A stretch of DNA of 64,000 nucleotides from Verrucomicrobium sp. BvORR106 (lineage in GTDB: Bacteria > Verrucomicrobiota > Verrucomicrobiia > Verrucomicrobiales > Verrucomicrobiaceae): contig NZ_BATR01000020.1 of assembly GCF_000739655.1 (NCBI RefSeq), forward strand, positions 1 through 64,000, read 5' to 3'. The position numbers and the translations under genes were made by a program. Below, in pieces: positions 44,529-53,340 of this stretch. Below the pieces are notes generated by a model. That model ran no database searches, was not told the origin of the DNA, and saw only the letters and a list, made by a program, of their open reading frames with translations. Within the stretch, counting starts at the first letter, position 1. Each line of letters starts with the position of its first letter.

Positions 44529-45408
44529 AGCCAAATCGGAAAGGCATGGGGTTGCGTACCCGATCCAGCAGGTCCGACATGGTCCGGTAGAGATTACCGA
44601 GATGCTGCACGTGATTGACGTTGTTGACGGCCGTTTCGAGGTGCGCCCGCTCCATGGAGGGTCCCATCCCGTGTGAATCCAAATCACTGGCAGCGGCCCG
44701 GATCAGGAATTCCATCGCCTGGTCAAACCGCTTTTCACCATAGCGCTGCATGATGGACTGGTACATGGAGGATGCGGTGTCGCGCCCCAGCACGGCATAG
44801 CGGTAGAGATCGCGCAGTCGCTCCACCTGTTCCAGCCCCTGCTTGGCGAAGGACATGACATCCGCCGCGATGTTCAGACCCGCTCGGATGGCCGGTCCCG
44901 CCTCCTTCATGAGGGCAGCTTTGACGTTGCCGATCTTGGCGCGCAGCTCATCCTCTACGCCCTCGGCTTCAAGCGCCTCTTCGGCAAAGGAAAGCGCGGC
45001 GTATTGTTCACTGACATCGCCAAAGTGCTCCTTGGCCATCTGGCGGATCTGCTCCTCCGTGGCCCGGCCCCCCATCTTTTTCAGGGAGTCCAGGAACTCG
45101 TGCAACTTGTGTGACGAGCCGGACTGGCTCATCATGTTGACGTACTTGTCTGCCAAGTCCGTCGTCGTGAGCTTCATCGCCTCTTTCGAGCCGGCTTTGC
45201 GCTCCGACAGTTTTTTCTCCACCTTCTCGGCGGCGGCAAAACTCATCTCCTCCGCCGCGTCGGCCAGGGCAGAGGTGGCATCCTGCTGCACCACTTCCTG
45301 ACCCCGGAACAAACCTTCCTGCCGCATGCCTTCGGAGACGGACTCGGAAGCTCCCTGTTTGGAGGAGAAGGCTCCGACGAGCCCCCGGATGTCGGCATTG
45401 ACGTTCAT
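44518..45408 (-). CDS. sctW: T3SS gatekeeper SctW (YopN/HrpJ family)
   Basis: A 296-residue protein with a polar, Ser/Gln-rich N-terminal secretion-signal region and the HrpJ/YopN helical repeats (DKYVNMMSQSGSSHKLHEFLDSLKKMG, EEQIRQMAKEHFGDVSEQYAALSFAEEAL). The C-terminal part (LRDLYRYAVLGRDTASSMYQSIMQRYGEKRFDQAMEFLIRAAASDL) is the X-bundle that contacts TyeA. It controls the order of translocator and effector secretion. It begins the sctW-tyeA-sycN-sctX-sctY-sctV block. Confidence 0.92.
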   Translation of the reverse strand: MNVNADIRGLVGAFSSKQGASESVSEGMRQEGLFRGQEVVQQDATSALADAAEEMSFAAAEKVEKKLSERKAGSKEAMKLTTTDLADKYVNMMSQSGSSHKLHEFLDSLKKMGGRATEEQIRQMAKEHFGDVSEQYAALSFAEEALEAEGVEDELRAKIGNVKAALMKEAGPAIRAGLNIAADVMSFAKQGLEQVERLRDLYRYAVLGRDTASSMYQSIMQRYGEKRFDQAMEFLIRAAASDLDSHGMGPSMERAHLETAVNNVNHVQHLGNLYRTMSDLLDRVRNPMPFRFGYAR

Positions 45409-45451
45409 GGTCCGAAGTCAGGATGTGAACTAAATCAGAGCAGGTAACCCC

Positions 45452-46435
45452 TTAGATGTTGGAGTGTTGCAACACCTGCATCTGGGCGTTCATGAAATCC
45501 TGGTAGAGCTTCAGCACCATGTCTTGGAGAGACTTGGCAATGTCCCTCAGTTCTTCGGCAATGGACTGCTGGTTCTGGAGCTTTTTGCACTCTCCATCGA
45601 GAGCCTTGTTTGCGGCTTCCAGAAGCTCGGCCTGCTTTTTCAGCAGAGCACCGTCCAGCTTCAGTTGTTCCGTGTGAATGTTGCCAGCCCCTTCCAGAAT
45701 CTGGCTCAGGCTGCTGCCCGCCTGGCTGGCCGCCGGGCCAACGGCGAAGCCGCCAATCGCCCCGATGAAGCTGAGGCAACCACCCACGATGCTAAAGATC
45801 GCCTGCTGTTTCTCCGCAGCAATCTGCTTCAACGCCGCATCGTAATTCTTCTGGGCAATGTCCCGCATGTTGCTGGCCTGCGTCATCATGAGATCGTACT
45901 CACCATTGAGGGCGTTGGTCTTTGCTTCGGAGGCAAACTCCCGCAACTCCATCGCCGTTTGAAGCATCAGCTTCAAGAAATCGGTGAAGTCAGGATAATT
46001 GCCGCCTTCGATGATCGCATAGAGGCTTTTGGCGGCGGTGTCCGCCGCCTCTGCCACATGGTCAAACAGATTGGCCACCGCCCCGATGTTTGCCTCTGCT
46101 CCATCCACACCCAGCCGGGAGACAAGATCCCCCACATGGCTGGCCATTTTCCCCGCCTGGAACAGGCCGCCAAGGGCAGCATAGAGTTCCAAGGGGGTCA
46201 TACCCAGATCCTTGCAAGCCTGCTCCAGCTCATTGATCGGGATCTCCCCCGTCAGAGGGAGCTCCAGGGTGATGCGGAAACCTTCGCCCAATGCCCCATT
46301 TTCCTTGCCGACGGTAAAGCTCACGGTCAGCGACTCGTCACCCTTTTTGGTGGGCGACGGATCGTTGATATCAAGCTGCGGGTTGAACGAGGTGCTGGAG
46401 ACGTGGGAGTTGGTGCTGGTAATGCTGACACTCAT
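45452..46435 (-). CDS. sctB: T3SS minor translocator SctB (YopD-like)
   Basis: A 327-residue protein with one hydrophobic segment (about 212-233, IFSIVGGCLSFIGAIGGFAVG) and a helical C-terminus ending in an amphipathic stretch (ELRDIAKSLQDMVLKLYQDFMNAQMQVLQH). This layout is that of YopD/IpaC-type minor translocators. It follows the two-helix translocator sctE and the SycD-like chaperone gene, as yopD follows yopB and lcrH. With SctE it would form the pore in the target membrane. Confidence 0.85.
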   Translation of the reverse strand: MSVSITSTNSHVSSTSFNPQLDINDPSPTKKGDESLTVSFTVGKENGALGEGFRITLELPLTGEIPINELEQACKDLGMTPLELYAALGGLFQAGKMASHVGDLVSRLGVDGAEANIGAVANLFDHVAEAADTAAKSLYAIIEGGNYPDFTDFLKLMLQTAMELREFASEAKTNALNGEYDLMMTQASNMRDIAQKNYDAALKQIAAEKQQAIFSIVGGCLSFIGAIGGFAVGPAASQAGSSLSQILEGAGNIHTEQLKLDGALLKKQAELLEAANKALDGECKKLQNQQSIAEELRDIAKSLQDMVLKLYQDFMNAQMQVLQHSNI

Positions 46436-46468
46436 GATCTGGGCAGGTTAGGGGTCTTGGGTTCCGAA

Positions 46469-47824
46469 TCAGGCCGCCTGAGTCTGGTGGAGTTGGGTCA
46501 TCGTTTGCGCACTGTCATCGATGGCCTGGAAAAGGATGGACATGGTGTCCATCGCAGCGTTGAGCATCTCTTCGAGCTGGGCCTGCAGGTCCTCGATCGT
46601 CTTCTTGAGCAGCGTGATCATGGCCTCCAGGGCCTTGGCTGCTGCTTCCGCCAGCTCAGCTTCTTTCATGGCATCGGCCGCCTGCTGCATCAGATCCTGA
46701 ATCTCCAGCTTGACGACGCCTTCAGTGATCTTGGTGATCCCTTTGACCAACCCCTGCGTGGCGGCCATGTGAATGGCCCAGGTCGCAGTGGCTTGGAACG
46801 CCTGCACACAGGCCTTGTAGGTCGCCTTGAGAGCTTCCTTGACCACGGCCTCGGTCATGCCCTCGATGCCTTGTTTGGCCATTTCCTTCATGCTGCTCTT
46901 CACCATTTCCTTCATGCTGTTTTCCAGCATCTGCTTGCCAATGGTGCCGCCCAGCTTGCTGATGAGGGGGTTGGCCAGGTTTTGCATGGCGGTCGTCATA
47001 GCCTGCTTGGCCATGATGGAGGCAGCCTTCAGCGTCTGAGCAATGCTCTGATGGACGCCGGACTTGCCGATTTCCTTGAGGGCTGCCTTCATGCCTTCCT
47101 TCAGGCCCATGGTGATGCCGCCCAGGCCGCCAATGAGGCCGCCGATGCCAGCCACCACGGCGCACCCGATCATGACACCGTTGATGGCTTGCTTCTGAGC
47201 TTCACTCAGCACGCCGTCCCCGCCCATGGCTTTGTCCGTGGCGTCAATGGCCAGAGCAATGTTACACCCTGCAGAACAGAGCTGCGCCCCAGCAGCCGCA
47301 ATCATGCCCACCGTACCCGCCCAGTTGCCCGCCACAAAGTTGGCGGCAGCGGCCACGATGCTGAAGACGGCAGAGATAATATCCACAGCCGCCATCACCC
47401 AGCTTGCGATCGCCTGGAAGACATTGCCTTTTTTGTTGGCCTCCTGCTGCTTCTCGACCGCCTCCTTCATCTCCTTGAGCTGTGTCTCAAGGTTCTGGAG
47501 TTGTTCCTTGTGGGCCTGGTCCACCTCCTTCATGCGACCGTCGATAACGGTCCTGGAAACCTGGGTCTGGAGTTCATCCAAGGCCTGCTGGAGCAGGGCA
47601 ATTCTCAGCGTCAGATCGGTGACCTTTTGCATGAGCGTCGCCTTGGGTGCCTCAAGCCCCGGAGCCCCCTCCTTGGTGCCGACGCCGGCAATGACGGTGC
47701 CAAGCATCTCCAGCGCCTTCAGCACCGAGTCCTTGGCAGCCTTCTTGATGTCATTGAGGTCCGCCCCACCCAGAAGTTCCTGGGGATTGATGAACGGAAT
47801 GTTGGGATTGTTGGAGATATTCAT
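46469..47824 (-). CDS. sctE: T3SS major translocator SctE (YopB/IpaB-like)
   Basis: A 451-residue protein. A coiled coil (about 60-132) precedes two hydrophobic segments at 137-165 and 217-240, the hairpin that inserts into host membranes in YopB/IpaB. A long Met/Lys/Ala-rich helical region follows. It starts in a four-base overlap with the chaperone gene, a coupling usual for translocators and their SycD-type chaperone. Confidence 0.88.
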   Translation of the reverse strand: MNISNNPNIPFINPQELLGGADLNDIKKAAKDSVLKALEMLGTVIAGVGTKEGAPGLEAPKATLMQKVTDLTLRIALLQQALDELQTQVSRTVIDGRMKEVDQAHKEQLQNLETQLKEMKEAVEKQQEANKKGNVFQAIASWVMAAVDIISAVFSIVAAAANFVAGNWAGTVGMIAAAGAQLCSAGCNIALAIDATDKAMGGDGVLSEAQKQAINGVMIGCAVVAGIGGLIGGLGGITMGLKEGMKAALKEIGKSGVHQSIAQTLKAASIMAKQAMTTAMQNLANPLISKLGGTIGKQMLENSMKEMVKSSMKEMAKQGIEGMTEAVVKEALKATYKACVQAFQATATWAIHMAATQGLVKGITKITEGVVKLEIQDLMQQAADAMKEAELAEAAAKALEAMITLLKKTIEDLQAQLEEMLNAAMDTMSILFQAIDDSAQTMTQLHQTQAA

Positions 47825-48384
47825 GACTCAGAAGGTGCGGTGGTGATCTCTTTGTTCCCCTGCTGCAGCAGTTCAAGAGTGTGCTCGGCCTGCTGTTTGA
47901 TCTCGGCGTGTTCCGCCTTGCCCTCGGAGTTTGCGATGGTGGCGCGCAGCGCCGCCTCCGCCTCCTTGATCTTGCCGGTCGCGATAAACGACCGGGCGCA
48001 GTGGAATGAAGGAACAGGGTCGGAAACGTCAAGGAACCCCAGGTATCCAAAGGCCTTGATGGCGTCCTTGTGATTTCCTTCCATCGCCCGGCTGGAACCC
48101 AGACCCATCCAATAGCGCTTGTCGAAGTGGTCCAGAGCAGCCAGAAGCTGGAACACCTTGGAGGATTCCTCGTACTGGCCGGCGTTGTACTGATTGTAGG
48201 CCACCATGTAAAAGACTTCCATGCTCTCAGGGGTGAGATTGGTGAAGTCCCTCATGGTCCGGCCGTTGGCACCAAAATTCGTCAACATCTCCTCCCACTC
48301 CTCAGCGGTCTCGTAGGGCAGACCGGTCGGCATGGGTGCGTCTGGAATTTCGATGTCGTCAAAGTCGGTGGTTGCGTTGCTCAT
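47821..48384 (-). CDS. sycD: Translocator chaperone SycD/LcrH family (class II, TPR)
   Basis: A 187-residue protein with three TPR-like repeats (about 55-150): FYMVAYNQYNAGQYEESSKVFQLLAAL, RYWMGLGSSRAMEGNHKDAIKAFGYLGFLDVSDPVPSFHCARSFIATGKIKEAEAAL. The segment LDxxDPxPxFHxAxC-like (DVSDPVPSFHCARSF) is diagnostic for SycD/IpgC/LcrH. It keeps SctE and SctB apart and soluble in the cytosol. Confidence 0.92.
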   Translation of the reverse strand: MSNATTDFDDIEIPDAPMPTGLPYETAEEWEEMLTNFGANGRTMRDFTNLTPESMEVFYMVAYNQYNAGQYEESSKVFQLLAALDHFDKRYWMGLGSSRAMEGNHKDAIKAFGYLGFLDVSDPVPSFHCARSFIATGKIKEAEAALRATIANSEGKAEHAEIKQQAEHTLELLQQGNKEITTAPSES

Positions 48385-48452
48385 TTGGCTGGCTCGGTTG
48401 AAGTGGTTGGGTCTTCTAAAAACAATCTGGCCTTGGGGCCTTGAGGGTTACA

Positions 48453-49838
48453 TTACAAGTTGCGAAGTTGTGACTTGAGCAAGCCGTCCAGTTTTTCCTG
48501 GAGCTTGCTCAGCACCTCCAGGGCGCTGTTGTAGCGGTTCAGGACCTGCTGGTAGTCCAGCATCATGTCCTGAGACTGGGCGGACTTGCGGTCGATATAG
48601 TTTTTGAGGTTAATCCGGCACTCCTGCCACGTGCCCCAGTTTTGGAGATAGTCATTGCCATCGCGGTCAAAGAGAGAGTCCCCGCGAAGGCTGGCCCGGG
48701 AGTTGAACAGCATCATCTGGATGGTCTCAGCGCTCAGGTCCCCGGTGTAGTTGCCGTCCTTGTCCAGGTTGCGGATGTTCGCCACCTTCTCCAGTTCAGC
48801 CAAGGCGGCATTGGCTTGCCGCAGATCCTCCTGCACCTCTTCCACCAGGGCCTGCTTGTAGGCGAGCTTGGCCTTGAGCACCTGGATGCGGGCTTCGTTC
48901 CAATAGTAGAGGTACTCAGTCGGGGAGAGAGCTTTGAAGTTGGAGACGGTTTTGACGTCGCCCTCCTGATAATAGTAGTACTTCGCACCATTGGAATCGA
49001 TGCCGGTGATGATCTGAACCTCTTGCAAGGTTGGGGCCGTCACCCCGCCAGACCCGTCAAAAATGACGCCTTCCTTGAAGATAAACTCAAAGTCCGTCAC
49101 AATTCCTGCCTGATTCTTGACCTCTCTCTTCTGCACCACAGAAAGATCTATCCCCTGCTGGACCAGATAGGTCTTGTAGATGTTTTCCCCATTGGAATCT
49201 TTGCCGATGTATTCAGACGTGATCCGGTCGTAGACCATGTTATTTGTCGGAGACGTGTACGGCGAAATGGTCACTACAGTCCAGACGTTGTCCGGATTCG
49301 CCCTGGTCTTCAGCGCGTCCCCTTTCGCAAACGTCTGGGTGATCAGCTCGTAGTAGAACTTCAGGATCTTCTGCTCCGCATTGGCCTCGGATTGCCCCGT
49401 GAATCCCGTGTCGTTGTCGGCAAAAATCCCCTGAAGGGCGAAAGTGGGGTTGTGGGCGACATCCGGGTCCGGCACCGTGTTGGTGTACTTGTTGTTCTCG
49501 TGGTAAGGGTCCGCAGTGGTGCCGGCACCTACGACCCCGTTCCGGCAATAGAGAATGACGGAATAGACTTCTTCAAGAAACTCCCGGATCAGGGCGTTCC
49601 GATCATAGGGTTTGTTCGGATCGACGGTGGCGGGCTGGTCATCCACAATCGCCTTTTCAAACTTGGAGATGCGGGCATCAATGGCCTCCAACATGTCCTC
49701 CGGGCTGGGCATTCCCGCGGCCGTGAACTTCGCCACAGCATTGGTCAGTTCCGTGCGCAGTGCCGTTACGTCGGAATTGGCATTGATGTAAAAATTGTGC
49801 AGCGTGAGATCTGTGAAGGCGGAGGTGCTGTAAGCCAT
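48453..49838 (-). CDS. Candidate needle-tip protein SctA (LcrV-like), enlarged
   Basis: A 461-residue protein; LcrV has 326. The C-terminal helix NRYNSALEVLSKLQEKLDGLL (about 432-452) matches the last helix of LcrV (RFNSAIEALNRFIQKYD-type pattern) and a second long helix (about 325-360, ARIQVLKAKLAYKQALVEEVQEDLRQANAALAELE) could be the other half of the central coiled coil. The middle (100-310) is mixed and Tyr/Asp/Asn-rich. Position next to the SycD-like gene and the LcrG-like gene repeats the lcrG-lcrV-lcrH order. The tip caps the needle and organises the translocon. Confidence 0.68.
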   Translation of the reverse strand: MAYSTSAFTDLTLHNFYINANSDVTALRTELTNAVAKFTAAGMPSPEDMLEAIDARISKFEKAIVDDQPATVDPNKPYDRNALIREFLEEVYSVILYCRNGVVGAGTTADPYHENNKYTNTVPDPDVAHNPTFALQGIFADNDTGFTGQSEANAEQKILKFYYELITQTFAKGDALKTRANPDNVWTVVTISPYTSPTNNMVYDRITSEYIGKDSNGENIYKTYLVQQGIDLSVVQKREVKNQAGIVTDFEFIFKEGVIFDGSGGVTAPTLQEVQIITGIDSNGAKYYYYQEGDVKTVSNFKALSPTEYLYYWNEARIQVLKAKLAYKQALVEEVQEDLRQANAALAELEKVANIRNLDKDGNYTGDLSAETIQMMLFNSRASLRGDSLFDRDGNDYLQNWGTWQECRINLKNYIDRKSAQSQDMMLDYQQVLNRYNSALEVLSKLQEKLDGLLKSQLRNL

Positions 49839-49891
49839 GATCTTGGGGGGGCTGGGGTGGGATTTCTGGATTGAAGTGGCAACGCGGACGG

Positions 49892-50239
49892 TCAGATGCG
49901 ATAGCGGCTGCCGACGGCCCGGGGGCCAGCGGCTTGGGTCACCGGTGCGTTGACTCGTTTTTCAAAATTGCGGACGGTGTCTTCGATGTTCTCGAACTCC
50001 GTCAAAAACGTGCTGTAAATGTACTGGTCGTCAGGAGGGATGCCGTTGCCGAGCAGCACGCGCTTGCCAACTCCGGGCCTGACACCAAGACCTTCGTAGA
50101 GATCGTCCGCAACAGCGTTGGCCATGGTGCCAGCCGCCAGGAGGACGTCCATCTGCTCCACCAGGGCGGCGGTCTGCTCTCTCAGTCTTGCCAGGTCGGC
50201 AAGATCTTCTGCGGTGGCAGGTGGGTCGTCGGGCGTCAT
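49892..50239 (-). CDS. Small helical protein at the LcrG position (tip-protein chaperone candidate)
   Basis: A 115-residue acidic protein; LcrG has 95. The pattern LREQTAALVEQMDVLL...GLGVRPGVGKRVLLGNGIP...FLTEFENIEDTVRNFEKR is loosely similar to the helix - G-L-x-P - helix layout of LcrG/PcrG. LcrG binds LcrV and plugs secretion. Identification is mainly by synteny with the LcrV-like gene, 53 bases downstream. Confidence 0.5.
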   Translation of the reverse strand: MTPDDPPATAEDLADLARLREQTAALVEQMDVLLAAGTMANAVADDLYEGLGVRPGVGKRVLLGNGIPPDDQYIYSTFLTEFENIEDTVRNFEKRVNAPVTQAAGPRAVGSRYRI

Positions 50240-50279
50240 ATGACTTGGAGGGGTGGTGGGTGGGGTTGTTTCCTCGGGT

Positions 50280-53264
50280 TCAGATCATCATGCCAGACTG
50301 GGCCATGCGGGTCACCAGCTTGCCTTCCTCGGTAGGAGTACTGGCATCGGAACCCCAATCCATGCCCCACTTCTGATGCAGGTCACGCATTTTGTCGGCA
50401 AAACCTTCCTGCTGCTCATCGGAGAGGCGGTCGTCCTGAACGATCTCCTTCAGCGAGTCATCCTCAGCGACGATCTTCACAAACTCCTGAACGTTCTCCT
50501 GCGCTTCAACAAAGAGGCCACGCGCACGGTTGAGATGTTCGGTGTAGGTCTTGATCGACTTGCTGACGTTCTCTTTCAACGTCTCCAGCAGTTTGGGATC
50601 GGTCTCGAAGTTGCCCGCGATGGTCTTCAGCAGATCCAGGTTCTGCAGGAAGGGATTGCCTCCGACAGAAGGTGACGAAGAGGACGGCGTCGGCACCACG
50701 TCGGGATCCTCGCCCCGCAGCTTGAACATCAATTCTTCAAACAGCTGGATGTCAGCACGGGTGAGCACGCGACCCCCAAACTCTCCTCCGCCCGCCGCCG
50801 GGCTGGATTCCGTCTGGAGCTCATTCAGAAGAAGACGCTGAAGCGTCTCGATCCGCCGGAGGTCATCGGAGGAAAGGCCCAGCTCGCGGTTTTGCAGACG
50901 CCCGAGAATCGCGGCGAGACGCTGCGCGTCCGCCACGGTCAGCTTGCGCACATCCGTCGAGAGTCCGGTGCCGGCAGAGCTGTTTTCCGAGATCTCCGGC
51001 CCACTCCGCAGGCGTCCTAACAGCTCTTCCAGTTCAAAGGTGTCCCCCAGCCCGATGCCCAGGCCCCGGAGCTGCGCCGCCAGATCGCTGAGGAACTGGG
51101 AATTCTCCTCGGTCAGCCCGATCAACCCGACATCCGCGAGGCTGGCTTTCACCGACTCCAACAACTGCAGGCCTTCCCCGTTGAGGGTGGCCAAACCGCC
51201 CGCTGCCAGCTCTGCCTTCAGCTTGCCCACCAGAGTGAGCAGTGCCTCGGTATCCACGCCGCTGATCGGCAGTCCGAGTGATGCCAGCGTGGCCAGCAGG
51301 TCCACATCCTCTGCATTCAGCGCGGGGAGGGAGGCCGGCGCTGAGGGGAAAAGGCTTTCATCGATCTTCAATCCGCCGATGAGCAGGCTCGCCCGGCGCA
51401 TGGCCTGGGTGACAGGATCGACCGAGGGAGTTGTTTCATCGGTTTGAGTGCTGGAGGGCGAGGGCGTTGCCACCTGAGGCAGGGCGCTGGTGCCCGTCGT
51501 CTCATAGCTTTGCCCAAGGGCCGCCTTGCCCAGGTTGATCAGGAGCTGCTGGGCATCGTTGAAGCCCACCCCGCCAGATCCACCGCCCTGCAAGGCTTGC
51601 AAATTCGTGAGGGCGGATTCCAGACGTTTCTGGATCGAGGCCAGCACATCCTTCTCCGCCGCAGAGGCTTCGGATCTGTCGGACTGGTCATCCGATCCCT
51701 GCTTTTGAATCTGCTCAAGAAACTGATTCAACTCCATCAGCGCCTCACTGGCCTTGGCCGTCTCCACCAGCACCTGCTGGAACGAGGTCTGCATCTCCGT
51801 GACGAGCGTATTCAGGAGGCTCGCCACCTGGAAGAACTCCTCCTCGTTCAACTTGCCGTCCCCGTCGGAGTCATACTGGCTGATATCGAATCCGATCTCA
51901 TCCAGGAAAGCTTTCAGATCAGACGGGACCTCCACATCGGAGGCATCCAGGACAAACTTGTTGTTGGAAGCCGTGGCCGCCACCTGCTCGCGGCTGCCCG
52001 CGTCTCCCAGCGTGTTCGCCCCCAGCGTCCAGTTCGCCGTGGTGGCCCCCATGTTGATCCGATACCCGTCATTGGTTGTGGCATCGTACTTGCGGCCATC
52101 CTGGGTGATCACGCCGTCCGGCGTGGACCCGGCCTTGATGTTCGTGAGTTCGAGGTGATTGCGCCCTTTCGTCGCCGAGATGACCGCTCCCGCTGCGCTG
52201 GGCGTGATGGTGATCTTGGTCTCGTTCGGCAGCACAAACGTGCTCGTGTTGGAGAACTTCCAGCCGTTGCCGGCCCCATCCAAGGGATCCACGGAGCCAT
52301 CGGGCTGGATCAAGATGCCTTTGCCATCCGCTCCCGTCAGCGTCATGTAGCCGGTCGTCCCCCATGAGGTCAGGGTGTTGCCATCTCCCAAGTCATAGGA
52401 CTTCTGGGCGGTGGTAAGCTTGATCTGGCAGATGGGCTCGGCCTTGAAGTCCACCACTCCCTGCGCCGCCGTCACCACAGCCGCAGCAGCGGTCACAACG
52501 GCCGTGGCCGCAGTGACGCGGGCGTTGGCCGCGTTCAACGCCGTTTGGGCATTGTTGAAGTTGGTCTGCGCGGTGTTCACCGCCGTCTGGGCTGCGGCGA
52601 TGGTGGCAGGGACTTGTGGATTGGCCGCCTGTGCCGCTGCCAGTGCGCTCTGGGCGCTGGTCAGGGCCGACTGCGCCGTGTTGTAGGTAGTCTGGGCCGC
52701 GGACTTGACGTTGTTGGCATCGACCAGGGCCGCATCCGCCTTGATCTTGGCGGCCTTGGCGTCGGTGAGCGCCTGCTCCGCATCGGCAAAGCCACCGGTG
52801 GCGTTGCCCGCCCGGATTTTGTCCACGGCGGCTTTCGCCTTGTCCGCCGCAGCTTTGGCCTCCTCTGCCGCCGTTTTCTCCGGCGTGCCCGCCGTCGTGC
52901 CATTGAGAGCGGTGGTGATGCTGGTCACCGCATTGCCCGTGGTGGTGGAATACGGGGCCGCCTGGGTGTTGAGCCCGCTGTTGACCGCTGTCACGGTCGA
53001 GGTGTTGGCCGTCGTGCCCGTGGTGGAGAAGGGATTCAGCAGCGCCTTCTGCCTCGCCGTTTCAATGGACTCCATGCTCGCCTGGAGGCTTTCGACCGTC
53101 CGGGAGTAGGCAGAGAGCTGATCCAGAGAATTGACCAGCCCCTTGAACCCGGACGAGACCGACTGGGAAACCAGGAGGCGGTGCTCTTCGAACACCACGG
53201 AAAAAGCCAGGGCCGAATCCAGAGCGGCAGCCTTGGTGGTATCATTGACGGAGAGTGAAATCAT
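50280..53264 (-). CDS. Large T3SS-linked protein with Ala-rich coiled coil, DUF1521-like autocleavage domain and EF-hand
   Basis: The protein is 994 residues from ATG 53264 (MISLSVNDTT); a longer frame to 53330 exists. Residues about 60-270 are Ala/Thr/Gln-rich coiled coil with repeated AQTALxxA units. Residues about 275-425 resemble DUF1521, the Ca2+-induced self-cleavage domain known from the rhizobial T3SS effector NopE: TFVLPNETKITI, GRKYDATTNDGY and NWTLG. An Asp-Pro bond in DGSVDPLDG (near 322-330) lies where NopE is cut (GD/PH). A canonical EF-hand loop DSDGDGKLNEEE follows at 465-476. The last 450 residues are helical repeats. Likely secreted; role unknown. Confidence 0.7.
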   Translation of the reverse strand: MISLSVNDTTKAAALDSALAFSVVFEEHRLLVSQSVSSGFKGLVNSLDQLSAYSRTVESLQASMESIETARQKALLNPFSTTGTTANTSTVTAVNSGLNTQAAPYSTTTGNAVTSITTALNGTTAGTPEKTAAEEAKAAADKAKAAVDKIRAGNATGGFADAEQALTDAKAAKIKADAALVDANNVKSAAQTTYNTAQSALTSAQSALAAAQAANPQVPATIAAAQTAVNTAQTNFNNAQTALNAANARVTAATAVVTAAAAVVTAAQGVVDFKAEPICQIKLTTAQKSYDLGDGNTLTSWGTTGYMTLTGADGKGILIQPDGSVDPLDGAGNGWKFSNTSTFVLPNETKITITPSAAGAVISATKGRNHLELTNIKAGSTPDGVITQDGRKYDATTNDGYRINMGATTANWTLGANTLGDAGSREQVAATASNNKFVLDASDVEVPSDLKAFLDEIGFDISQYDSDGDGKLNEEEFFQVASLLNTLVTEMQTSFQQVLVETAKASEALMELNQFLEQIQKQGSDDQSDRSEASAAEKDVLASIQKRLESALTNLQALQGGGSGGVGFNDAQQLLINLGKAALGQSYETTGTSALPQVATPSPSSTQTDETTPSVDPVTQAMRRASLLIGGLKIDESLFPSAPASLPALNAEDVDLLATLASLGLPISGVDTEALLTLVGKLKAELAAGGLATLNGEGLQLLESVKASLADVGLIGLTEENSQFLSDLAAQLRGLGIGLGDTFELEELLGRLRSGPEISENSSAGTGLSTDVRKLTVADAQRLAAILGRLQNRELGLSSDDLRRIETLQRLLLNELQTESSPAAGGGEFGGRVLTRADIQLFEELMFKLRGEDPDVVPTPSSSSPSVGGNPFLQNLDLLKTIAGNFETDPKLLETLKENVSKSIKTYTEHLNRARGLFVEAQENVQEFVKIVAEDDSLKEIVQDDRLSDEQQEGFADKMRDLHQKWGMDWGSDASTPTEEGKLVTRMAQSGMMI

Positions 53265-53340
53265 GAATGGATGGAATTCAAAGTTTGCCTCGAAACAGTC
53301 CCGTATGGATACTGGAGCAGTCCTGCCCAAGTGTCACGCC

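Noticed and set aside
44529..44687. N-terminal extension of the tyeA frame
   Set aside because: It is antiphase to the well-supported sctW gene, and the 90-residue product already has TyeA length.
45464..48073. 869-codon plus-strand frame opposite the translocator genes
   Set aside because: It is the antisense shadow of sctB, sctE and sycD, rich in His and Leu, without any domain.
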